Source: Pestalotiopsis fici W106-1 (lineage: Eukaryota; Ascomycota; Sordariomycetes; Amphisphaeriales; Sporocadaceae). Taken from it: DNA of 64,000 nt. Where the stretch lies: contig NW_006917097.1 in NCBI RefSeq assembly GCF_000516985.1, forward strand, positions 3,488,969 through 3,552,968, in the 5' to 3' direction. Positions 21,670 through 32,127 of this stretch are shown here, piece by piece (positions within the stretch are counted from its first letter, which is position 1; every line of letters starts with the position of its first letter). A model generated the notes under the pieces. The model searched no databases. It was not told the DNA's origin and saw only the letters and a program-made list of their open reading frames with translations. The position numbers and the translations under genes were made by a program.

Positions 21670-24600
21670 ATGACTGACCAGCTTGAACCGCTCCCGCCAT
21701 ACCCAGGCACAACCGGCAATCTTCCCACATACGCATCTCTGTTTCCCAACGTCACTCCTGAGACCTTCAAAATACCTACGGAGGCGGAGCAGACTAAGAT
21801 CATTGAGTAAGTCAGCAGTCTCGGGACGCGGCCCTCTGTACGCACACAGGTAACTTATTTACTTGCAACAGAGATGCCAACAAGACGAACAAGCGGGATG
21901 CAGTCGACATCGGAGTAACGGTCTTCAATACGTTCAGCAAAAAGGATGACACCGATGATGGTGAGGTGTATGGATTCTTGAGGATCGGTATCAAGCGGCC
22001 TCTTGGGATCCTGACACCATACGTAAGGGAACCTGTTTGATCTACCAAGTTCCAGACTAGACTGCTGATTATTGTACAGGTCGCATACCAATCGCCCAAG
22101 CCCAAGGCACCATGGACGGATATATCAGCAGGAATCGAGATGATCTATGACGACGAAAAGAGCTCCGGTACTGCCCCCAAAGTGTACCACTACGTCAAGA
22201 AAGCCATTCCTGAATCCGACTGGGCCTTTGACATCAAGGTTGATCATCTAGGGCGGGAGGATGCTAGCTTCGTCGGAACCCTCACAACGGTCAGTGGAAC
22301 CGTCCGCTGGGAGGGCAGCTTTGTGACAAAAGCTCCAGTCGAGGTCCTCGTAACGTCAAAGCCTAGCGAGCAGCCCGAGGACATTGAAGGCTCTGCAGAA
22401 GAGCTTGTCGGTTTCACTCCCTATGCGGGACAGGACGAGGGAGATATCAAGAAGGGACAGGATGCCGCTCAGGTGTATGGTGACGCCATGATGGGTAGAG
22501 TGAGCTGAGACCCAGCCGCTTCCCTCGTGTTTACCCAGCTGACAACCGTGTAGATCTCGATGCATGCTCTGGACCCAGAGACCAAGAAGACGCTCTTGCC
22601 TCAGCTCGATGAGCTAAACGGCGAGGAGAAGCAGCTTCTCAAGGACAACCCGGATTTCTTTCGTCGCTGGGCAATCCACGATCTTGCAGAACGGCTGAAG
22701 AAAGAGAAAATGCTCAGCGACGAATTGCGAAAACACATCTTATTCAAGAAACACTGGTTCTTGAAGATGATGACTGAGAATACAAAGTCAACCACAGGTG
22801 ACAATGCTTTTATCAAATATTGGGGTAGTCGAACTGCTGAGAACGAGAAGGAGACGGAAAAGCTCCGTGGACAGTATCTCGACGTTACTTCGAGATGCTA
22901 CAACGCAGGCTTCCTACACAAATGTACGCGGCTGAAGATATACTGCCAAGACGATAGATCAGCGATCTATTGGTTCAAACTTCTCGAAGCCTATCTCTTG
23001 TCGGATGAGAAGGTGGACGAGCTCAGGTATAACTCGAATCACCAACATGTCAGCAAGGATGCTATCACGGTTCAATCGGAGATCCTCCACTGGGGCCAGA
23101 AGATGACGCTACTGAGGAACGCAGTAAAGAATGTCGATGAGCGGAGGAAACTGGACGTTGGAAATGTCATGACCACGCTGAACGGGCATATAACCGATCA
23201 CGCCGCGCAATATCAACAAATCATCGACAACGACTTGGCAGGCCATCTAGACGCGGTAAGCAGTCACAAATACGCTGCTGTGGCCTTGACTGACAGTATA
23301 GCGTCTAGTACATCAAGGAGATGGACGGCAGTCCTGAAGCAAAGAAGTGGAAGGAGATGCTCGAGAAACGGATGAAGGAGTCGTCAGAGGTTGCCAACCA
23401 TCAGCGCGAACTCGCCGCATCTCTCGCCTTCCGAATCAGCTCGGACTCGAGCGAGATCGGGGAGTGGATCAGGCGCCGAAAGGCGCTGACGGGGCCGCCC
23501 GGCATAGTCCAGACCGGCGCCTTCCGGCCGACCTTTGAGCACATCATCCAGGAGATGCGAAATGAGGAGTTCAGCCTTCTCTTTGAGAAGGACCCCGACA
23601 AGATCCTCGCCATGACCCCGGACGAGATCTGCAACCGCTGGGGGTTCCAGGCCATGATTGCGGCCGAGCTCGAGGCGGAGCTCGCGAGCGGCGAGAGGCC
23701 CCCGCCTGGGCCCAAGCCGTCGTTTGGGCAGCGCATGAAGAACGGGGCAAAGTGGGTGTGGCAAAAGGCCAAGGACAAGAGCAAGAGCCCCAAGTTCTGG
23801 TGCAGCTTGGTCAAGAACGTGCTCCACTATGCTTCGGCCCTCGTCATGGTCTATCAGCTGAAGACCAACTGGGGGAACATGAAGGCTGCCGAGGTTGGGA
23901 TGCTCATCTCGTACCTGACTGCATTCGGGGTTAACCAGCTGGGTAACGCCCTCAAGAGCGGCCTTCGGTCCATCTGGGTGAGGCTCAACCCGGGTTGGTG
24001 GCAGGCAAAGATCGGAAGCGTCGTCGGATGGCTGTCGAACGCAGCCGTGGAGAAGAACGCTTCTCGATGGGCTCGGTACACCCTCCACCCTCCGCCCTCT
24101 CTGCCTAGCGCCTGCTCATTAATACACGCTCTAGTTTTGGTTACGCTCTTGTTGGAAACCTGAAGAATACGTTGCGTTTAGTCGGTAAGGGAAACCATTT
24201 TCCACATTCGAGACAAGTCTAGCTGACCACGTGTACACGCAGGGTTGGCTGGTCTCTGCTTCTCGCTTGTGGTGTGCTACAATGAGATGAACAAGACCCG
24301 CGACGGACTGGAAACGGACGCCGAACAGAAGCGTCTCATCTTTGCAAGGATTCAATTCGCGCTGACCCTCATCGAAACCGTGGTAATCACTTTCGAAATC
24401 ATTTTTGAAATGCTGGGCATGGTGACTGCTGGCGCCTTCTGCGGAGCGCTAGGGGCAGGTAAGTGGTGCCTTGATTCTCCGCACCTCTACCGGCATCTAG
24501 TTGACACACTGCAGTCCTCGGGACAGTGGGCTTCGTCGTCGCCATAGTGTACATTTTAGTTGCGATGCCGAATCCCGACGACGAGGCAAAGAAGTTCCTC

Positions 24601-24702
24601 AGGGCATTTGCCAAGCCGGTGGGCAGTTATGATGAGGGTCAATCAGCCGACCCAGCGGATGAGCCTGGAGTGCAGTTGACGACGGAAAAGAAAAACCAGT
24701 AA
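21670..24702 (+). CDS. Unrecognised protein with C-terminal membrane segments, long paralogue
   Basis: Eight exons: 21670-21806, 21872-22022, 22080-22499, 22554-23255, 23309-24075, 24135-24184, 24243-24458 and 24515-24702. All phases agree and give 876 residues. A Pro-rich start leads to a beta-rich domain ending in EDASFVGTLTTVSGTVRWEG. A long, highly charged helical region follows, with LRGQYLDVTSRCYNAG. The last third holds hydrophobic segments: FWCSLVKNVLHYASALVMVY, then AAEVGMLISYLTAFGVNQ, then GLAGLCFSLVVCY, then FALTLIETVVITFEIIF, then TVGFVVAIVYILVAM. The tail is acidic/polar. I do not recognise the family. It shares its N-terminal and helical domains with the divergent minus-strand gene. 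The combination of a soluble helical body and several membrane helices suggests a membrane-inserting or channel-like role (inference). Confidence 0.7.
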
Positions 24703-24974
24703 ATACCTGGCCATATCAGTTCAAGGCAAAAAGTCGATCCATTCAAGAGCTGGGCTCTTGATGAAGCGCATAGTCGTGACGGGGGCATGTTCGTTAACAT
24801 ACTAACTTAGTCTGCGATTACCTAGTACTTCAGTAGGGTATTTCTTTGTACATGACCACCCGCTCTCAATCAAGCTTACCGGACCATCTGCATCTTCCGT
24901 GATTCTAAAGAATCGGCACGAGAGTCTATGAAGACACCCGGACCGGCTCAGCAACTGTCGTTCACCCTCTTAAT

Positions 24975-26092
24975 CTAGGCTGATTTCATCACGCTGCTAT
25001 TCGGTAAGGAGACCGCCTTTGTGTTGCCACTTCGGACCGAGACAGAGTGTCCGGTACAGTCATTATGGGCATATGCGCAGAGCTTGTAGTCCGGGCAGAT
25101 GGGCAGACCGATCCAGCACGTCGGCGGCGCAGGACGCGGCGATTGACGTCTGGCAAGAAGTCTCGCATGACTCGATGACGCCGTACTCGGCACAGCTAAC
25201 GGAACAAGACGAAGTGGTGGATGGACAGCTTGAAGATGTGGACGTAGTGGCCACGGTCCCGGTGGTCAATGTGGAGCCACAGATCCAATTGGTGGCTCGA
25301 ATCACGGCGTTGTCGACGAACCGGTCAACGGCGAGGGCAGAGACCGTCATGGTCAACCGGTCAATAAGGTTGGTCGGTATTTGGAATGGCGGTCGCGAGA
25401 TCACGCCCAATCTGGAGGGCAGTGTCCGCCGCGTCCACGATGTCGCCTCCGTTGGACTGGAGAGCTGGCTGCGCGGGCGCTAGCAGACGGAGGTCGTCAA
25501 AGGGGCTTCTGGGGAGCTGTCTGCTGTAGCACGCCAGCAGTACCGCAGATGGCTGACCCGAGGTTGGTCGTAGCGCGGGTATGTCTAAATGGGGAGAAGC
25601 TGTCGCCCTTCGCACAACCACTCATGATCCCCATCACGTCTTGTATCCGGCTGGCAAGGCCTGGGTCTCTGCGACGCATTGATTGGAAAGGTCCAAGGGC
25701 GCCGGTGGGTATCGAAATTTCCATCCGAAGTCAAGTATAAGGGCAGTATCTACAAAGATGGATTCAAGCTTCTTGACAGTCATCGAGAGAAGTGCCAGGA
25801 ATGTGCGCTTTTGCAAGGCCGCATCGATATGGACATCTACTGAGCGGAGGGTACTGAGAACGGCCTGGTAGCATGGGTCTCCCTGATTTTGGCAGCTACT
25901 GTCATGAAGACTGAGATTGGCAAGATCATACCTAAACTGCCGAACATCGACGACGAAACTCGCTGGCAGGAGGTGCCACACCATCCGCTCCAGGACGAGA
26001 AAAGAGCTTTTCAGAGAGACGCAGATAGTAAACCCCGTGAAAGAAGGGGATGGGGATGAGATTTGCACACATGACCCGCTAAATGACACCAT
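24975..26092 (-). pseudogene. Series of frame-shifted, Cys/Ser-rich coding-like segments
   Basis: Four overlapping minus-strand segments look coding but lie in different frames. 26092-25634 contains DSSCQNQGDPCYQAVLSTL. About 25724-25497 contains SGCAKGDSFSPF and LGSAICGTAG. 25410-25063 is Thr/Ser/Cys-rich, with SCPSTTSSCSVSCAEYG. 25193-24975 contains CWIGLPICPDYKLCAYAHND. I find no convincing donor/acceptor pairs that would link them, so a decayed extracellular-type protein is the simplest reading. A multi-intron gene missed by eye remains possible. The family is not recognised. Confidence 0.35.
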
Positions 26093-26299
26093 GCGGGGAA
26101 GAATACTCTGAGAATTTAATCCTAATCATGAGGGGAAGAGAAAGATTGCGCTTTGGGTTGAAAGCCAGCTCATCCATGATGATTCTTGGTAAGAAGGGAG
26201 CGGGGAATCTGGTCTACCACGTCCTCGGATATAGGAGATTTTGGATACTATATGCATTGTGGGGGCTATTTAAACTGGTCTGTACATCTTGACGCTAGT

Positions 26300-27090
26300 T
26301 TGCCGCCGCCTTGTATCTCGACCCAACGTGCGCCGGGCTTTCGGCCGCCTCGATTGGAGCGATTCCCATTAACTTTGTCGACAGCAGTCCCGTCGATCAG
26401 ATTCTAGCGTACGAGCCAGATGGTGTGATGCGATCAGTCGACTGCGTCGGAATCGAGGCATTGAACGCCACCTTGGAACATGAGCCGCACATCATTTTGG
26501 ACCAGATGGTGAATGTTACGCATATTGGAGGCGGTATTGGACAGATTGGGGTATATCTAGCACAAGACGACAGTGCCGGTTCCCCATTGGGTTCCACGTT
26601 CTGTTAGGTGCTAGGCACAACACTAGGTACTAGTACCTAATTTCCCCCGCAGCCACTATAGCTTTCCGCCCTCTTCTCTTTATCACCTTTTGCTAGGTAC
26701 ACTTGCCACACATAGATTGATGATCATCAGAGCCTGATAATCCACAGTCTCGTGGCCGTAGCTAGTTGACATAATCATCTTCCATCAAAAACCTTCTTCT
26801 CCGTCGTTTTCCGTGAAGTACCAGTACCAATCAGCAAGGCTCTGGCCTTACACGTTCAGTCCTATTTCCCAATTCCCTCTTTCCCGTTTTTTTTTAGCAA
26901 GAGACTGCGTTTCCAGGCTGGCCCGGTGGATCCCAAACATTTGGCTCCCATGCTCGTCGACCTTATCCATAGCGGAAAGGCCAGTCCTCATTTCATTGGT
27001 TCGGCAACCATTAGCATTGACCAGGTGCCGGAATATCACGAGCGCTTTAACAACCATGAGGAGATCAAAGTTTTTATACAGTTTCCATAG
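26300..27090 (+). pseudogene. Relic of a zinc alcohol/formaldehyde dehydrogenase
   Basis: Two fragments in family order. 26350-26600 reads SIGAIPINFVDSSP, then EPDGVMRSVDCVGIEA, then GGGIGQIGVYLAQDDSAGSP, the cofactor-domain part of glutathione-independent formaldehyde-dehydrogenase-like zinc ADHs. 26891-27090 reads RLRFQAGPVDPKHLAPML, then ISIDQVPEYHERFNNHEE and a FIQFP-stop ending, the usual C terminus. About 290 bp of unrelated sequence separates them, and the N-terminal catalytic zinc domain is missing. The gene is therefore truncated and interrupted. The last bases of the second fragment are intact, so the loss may be fairly recent. Confidence 0.75.
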
Positions 27091-27424
27091 TCGATGCGGC
27101 AGACCGAGTTACAAAAAAGCTTGTGGTCCAGGGTGGGGTGTGGCTTGGTTGTGTTTTTGTTCCCCATCTCAATGCATTTTCCCTTGATTATCCTAGGAAT
27201 TAAAATTGGCCAGAGCTGGTGTTCGAGGCTTTGCTAGTGATTATATACGTAAGAAGACAACTTTAATCGTACCTAGAAAGTCTGCATTTAAAGCATGTAT
27301 GGTGGTTATTTCGTTGATAAAGATTATATAGCATTCTTGGTCCTTTCTTTGAAGTTCCGCCAACAGTGCGAGATTGAAGTTTGTTGATGCGTGAACCCTG
27401 CGATATTAAATTGCGGCACAGGTT

Positions 27425-27844
27425 TTAAGCATCACGCTTTGCCTGAATATAAGTAAGCGCCCGCATACTGTCGAGATATTCCCTCAAGGATATGATCTTT
27501 CCATTTTCATCGATTTCAAAAACCATGACCACATCATTTGCATACTCTCCTCCTTGCTTGTCTTGCCCATACACACCAAATTCCACCACAGCTCTCTTCT
27601 TTTCGGCAGTCAGAGATCTCTGATCAATCTGAAATTTCTGAAAGGCATTGTGCATTGCTGGTAGTTGCGGTGCCCTTTCCGAGATGGGCAAGGTCCCAGC
27701 CCAAGGAATCACGGAAGGGTCCCCAGAGACCCAGTACGTAGCTTTGGGAGCGAAGAGCAGCTCCAGTGCAGAGAAGTTCCGGGATCTGAGATGGGAAATG
27801 AAGCTCTTAGCAACGTTGCCGGCTTCGTGGTCGAGACTTGTCAT
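27425..27844 (-). CDS. SnoaL/NTF2-fold small protein
   Basis: 139 residues from ATG 27844. The same frame extends upstream to 27967, but only with a TTG. Length and pattern fit the NTF2-like/SnoaL superfamily. An N-terminal helix (AGNVAKSFISHLRSRNF) is followed by ALELLFAPKATYWVSGDPSV. The C-terminal half has strands and conserved polar positions (KRAVVEFGVYGQDKQGGEYA, then DVVMVFEIDENGKIISLREY). Such proteins act as small cyclases, isomerases or scavenging accessory enzymes, and substrate cannot be predicted. It sits alone between an ADH relic and the kinase-TPR gene. Confidence 0.8.
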   Translation of the reverse strand: MTSLDHEAGNVAKSFISHLRSRNFSALELLFAPKATYWVSGDPSVIPWAGTLPISERAPQLPAMHNAFQKFQIDQRSLTAEKKRAVVEFGVYGQDKQGGEYANDVVMVFEIDENGKIISLREYLDSMRALTYIQAKRDA

Positions 27845-28414
27845 GTTGATATTTAGGTAGCTATTTGCTCTAGTTAGCCGAGACGATGAAAACCTGTTGT
27901 GTGCTCCACTCACGGCAAATTCCCAGATAAGAAGGGTGGTTCTAATTGGCACCTGGATTGTTGCCAACGTGCACCAAATAACGGAGATCTAGCTTTGTTT
28001 ATAGTTGGGCGCATCGTGTGAGTCATTATGAGTCATAATAAAATGTATCAAAAAGAACCAACCCAGTGTAAATTCGACTGCACCATGAGACGTTGGCATA
28101 CAACACCAATCCCCATCAATTATCAACTCATTCAGCCAAAGCAGCCTCCCAAAAAAGATAACAATTCTTCCTCTTCTTCTTCATTCAAACCTAACACTTG
28201 TTCGCTAACATAACTCACTCCGTACAACTTCGGCCTAATCTTCCCTTGTTGAGCTGCTGTGAGGATGTCAAGCCTCTTCTAGGCCGCATCACGAGCTAGC
28301 CGCAATGCACAGATGCTTGACTACGCTGTCTTCAAAATTGGCCAATCGGTTAAGTTTTCGCACAGCTTTCCGTCGATCGCGAAGACAAAGTTCTGTGCCG
28401 GACGGTCTCGCCAT
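27845..28414. other. Intergenic region
   Basis: No gene seen. Contains a TCTTCCTCTTCTTCTTC pyrimidine run near 28170. It is the common upstream/downstream spacer of two minus-strand genes. Confidence 0.6.
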
Positions 28415-31206
28415 CTAATCCGCGGCCACCATCTCATTGTTCCCAGGGTGATCGGGATCCTTGTAGGGATCGAAGCGATAGAAGTCCTTGGCTTCAAACA
28501 TTGTTTTCACCCTGTAGAAAGGGCCCCACGCATGCTGGTATCTGCGCTGGAATTCTTCGGTGCCGATTGGTCTGAAGAGATGATAAGGCATTATCGTGTA
28601 TCCAAAACGATACTTGATGAACCATTGAGAAATCTTGGTAGAGCTCCAGAAACACATTCTCCGAACATTTTTGAGGTTTTCCTGGTAAATATGAATTTGC
28701 TTTGGATCGTCGCGATAAGCGAAAGCGGAGAGCGCAACTGCGTGCTCCATTAGGTTCAAGGCCTCCTCCCAACGGAATTCCTGGAGTAGAATTTGAACAC
28801 AACTGTCCATGGCTGCGATTGTGTTGCGATTATAGTTACCAACCGTAAGTTGATAATTCTCAATCATCTCCTTTCGAAACCGTTCTGGATGACTGCGGCG
28901 GTGGTACCACCAGAATGGATGAGGGGCGCGGTGTAAATTCTGCCTTGCTAGTAGCGCTAGGTCGTGGTTTGAGGACCACGAAGAGGATGCCTTGTCCTCA
29001 ACCCTCTTGAATAGTTGTCGCGACTCTTTCTTCTTGCCGTGATCAAACAATAGCTGAGCTAAGCGGGACGTGTATTCTAGAGATAGACCATGAGTCTCAC
29101 CGAGTGCCTCCGTCACATCAGATAGAACCTCCCTTCTCAGGTTCTCAGCTTCTGGTAATTTTGAAGTCGACTCAAAGACGGATGCTAGAATAGATCGAGC
29201 TCGTGCTAGTGCTATGATTTGCTGAAGATCTGTGTTTGGGGCGAAATTCGAACTCATTGCCGCCGCTTGCGAGTCTGACGGTTGTTCTAGAATATGAATA
29301 AACTCCTTGGCAAGCTTTCCCGCGCTATCCATCATTCCATTGGCTTCATAAGCTATTGCAAGGTTCAATCTCGCCTCCTGAATTGCCGCAAGCGCGGATG
29401 CAGACTGTGAGGAGGCCAAATCGTATGCCGCTTGGGCTGTCTGAAGGGCTTGTCTCGGCTGGCGGGCTAACTCGAACAGAGTGATACTACTGAGTCGGTT
29501 CAGGACTATCCAATGGTCATGACCCAGAGCCAGTTTCCAGTCTTCCAATTCTGACCTCATGGCTTCAAGCACTTTGGTTATAGAATGCCGGCCGAGGTAA
29601 TAAGATATGTTGTAAGAGGTCGTCACCACATCAGAGCTGTAGCCTCGGGTCCATGACGTCCAAGGTGAGTACCCAGCCCATTTCCGATGTTGAATGAAGC
29701 TTACCTCTTCGTTGAATTGCTCATGTAGTTTGCTTTTTTCAAGCCATGAGCGAGATGCTTCCTCGTCACGTCGCGTTCCGAAACCTACCCAGTAACAGAG
29801 TGCTAGCTCACAACAATGCTGATGCCATTGCCCATCCGAAAGGTTATTCCAAGTGGCTTCCTTGTCTTTAATTGCCTTGAAATTCCTTGCCTGATTCTGT
29901 AGTCAATCTCAAGGAGTTGGTGCATGGCCATGGAGAACTAAGAAACATGATCAACGAGAGAAGGGGTTGAGATCCGTACACATCATAATTACGTACATAA
30001 ACTCTTGGGAAAGCCATTCCTGAATCGACAAATGATTGATAAGCGTCATTTTCCTCAAAAAGATGATAACGCTCAGATATCAAGATCTTGTCCGACCGGG
30101 AAAGGAGGTGTTCTGTCTCATAGGCTCTTTTCAAGTGAGCTAGTATGGTAGCTACGTGGTCGGCACGCGCTCCAACCTCCAATGTCAGACTTCCATTGAA
30201 GGCGGCAAACAGGCATGCTTTGGTATCATTGTGCAAGCCAGTCTGACGATTCAGAATGGTCCGTGCCAGATGTTCGAGAGGCTCGAAGGAACCCCCGTGC
30301 TCTGTGGAAGGAAAACTAGTTCCAGTATTGGAGTAGTGGTTGTAGAAGAGTAGCCACAGACAGCATGCTCCTAGAGAGTAAACCATGGCTTTAGCTGCTG
30401 ACTGGAAGGTGAAGCCCCGGTGATGATACTCCGGTGGTGGAATAGACCAAGGTCTGGATTGAGGAAGATAGACAAGACCATCTTTGCCAGGTGGTGAGTA
30501 GCACATGGCTGTAGCGTGACCGAAATCGGTGACTCTGACCACCAAAGCACCGGAGAATTTCGGTTCTTCGTACACTAGGACATTTTTGGGCTTCAAGTCG
30601 CCATGTATGATTCCTGTGCAGAAATGAGCAATCTGAGCAACTGAATGGCTGCGTACAGTGGACTTTGAAAACGGACAACCTACCCATCTCCTGCAGGTCG
30701 TGCAATGCGGTGGCGATTTGACAGCTTAGGGCAAGCCGTTCAAGAATCTGGAGAGAGGCACCCCTCTTAGAATGCATGAATGTCTCAAGGTTGCCCAGCC
30801 GGGACTTCTCGAACACAAAGCTAGGGGAGATTGAATTATCCAGGTCGTCAACGCTCCAGCTCAAGCCTTCTAACCTGGCCATAAATGAATGTGTCTGGAT
30901 CTTGGGGATTGAGAGTATCTGTAATTCTCTGAAGAAACGTTGTAAGTTGTCTGGATTCGAAGGTTTATAGGCTAGCTCCATCCGTGGGTTCACGTAGCTT
31001 TGCATGACGGCGGCCGTAGCTCCAAATCCTAATCTGTCGAGTGAGGGTTGAGAAATGACCGGTAGGGTATCCACGCTCCGCCCGTGCGACCATGCGATTA
31101 TCGAGTAAATCCATGCTGACTTACTCAGGCTATTACTGATGCCTTCGGCTGAAAGGCTGGTGAGTATTCCGTCGTTCAAGCCCAATGAATCCTCTGTGGT
31201 TGCCAT
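28415..31206 (-). CDS. Protein kinase with C-terminal TPR-like repeats
   Basis: Three exons, 30684-31206, 29997-30613 and 28415-29896, give 873 residues. ATG 31206 is the first true start (31224 is TTG). Kinase domain: a Gly-rich loop-like GFGATAAV, the lysine in ELAYKPS, FFRELQIL, catalytic loop HGDLKPKN (His178-Asn185), DFG at 204-206, and PPPEY in the activation segment. All catalytic residues are present. After about residue 380 the protein is helical with tetratricopeptide-like units, for example ARQPRQALQTAQAAYDLA and KLPEAENLRREVLSDVTEAL. It ends in a Phe/Tyr-rich piece. A GTAAGC at 29704 looks like a donor, but the frame continues through it with protein-like sequence, so I kept it as exon. 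The kinase-plus-TPR layout is known from fungal NLR-related signalling genes; the role here is inferred. Confidence 0.8.
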
Positions 31207-32127
31207 TGTGCTTGATGGAGTCAAGTAAACAGATATATGGCATCATGACTTGCATGCACTCGCGCAGTCAGCATTCTGCAGCTGCCCAGCCACAGCGCCT
31301 CACAGTGACCCCTCGGCATTATTTAGCTCCGACCCCGTAGATTGGCATTGTCCAGAGCTTTGACAAAAGCACTGCCGTCCGACCACCCCTGCAAGATATG
31401 TACGTACCTAGGTACCTATTCATAATTATGCTGGGATCCCGGTCAAGTAAATTCACTCAGCAAATAATTCTTATACAAGTTCATACGCGAGATGATCATC
31501 CAGGTGAGCTGAAGTCCCAGCAGAAGATACCGAAAACTACTGAATTCGCAAGCAAACCCGCTTGAAAGCCAAACCTAATTCAACTTTATAGGAACCTGGA
31601 TATAATTATCGTATGCTTTGGCCAATTTCTTTTTCGCGTATTATTTGCCGTCAGCTTTAAGCCAGCTCATACTGTCGATCGACAGAAGATCATTAGGTGA
31701 GTTCGGGGCCTAGATTTGGCTTCGCTTAGTCCCAGCACATTCATACTTGCCTTTGCTTCCATATCTCCGTGGTCAGCACAATTCCCGTTTATCTCCATGG
31801 TTGATCGATACCTGGTCAATGTTTGCCCTTTGTATGTATTTCAAAAGGCCGCCAATAGCACTACATACTCTGCTCTCTGCCTGCACGGACTGCCTTGGAA
31901 TTGCTTGATCTACCAGATTCGATTGTAAATCCCTGCCGCATGCCTAGGTAGAGCATTGACATCATTTAATCACCGTCCACAATAACTACGAACTAAGTCT
32001 ACGGTATTGAAAGATCATGTCTCATGTTCCGGGCGAAATTAATTAAGAGTGAGAAGTTGGGAAGCAAGGTCTCTATAGCTCGAAAATCTATAGCACAAGG
32101 CAAAGAAAGTCTCATTAACTCATGACA
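31207..32127. other. Intergenic region
   Basis: About 0.9 kb with no gene recognised. It contains the palindromic ACCTAGGT within GTACCTAGGTACC near 31405-31417. A related CTAGGTAC word recurs near 26632 and 26693. Confidence 0.6.

Noticed and set aside
23384..24088. 234-codon minus-strand frame
   Set aside because: Lies wholly over a well-spliced plus-strand exon and shows no family pattern; GC-rich antisense shadow.
28415..28560. BBE-domain-like ending of the kinase-TPR protein
   Set aside because: Superficial resemblance of an aromatic/Asp-Pro-rich tail; no FAD domain precedes it in this gene.
29620..29704. Intron starting at GTAAGC (29704) in the kinase-TPR gene
   Set aside because: The frame continues through it with protein-like sequence and the candidate acceptors bring in a stop or wrong phase.
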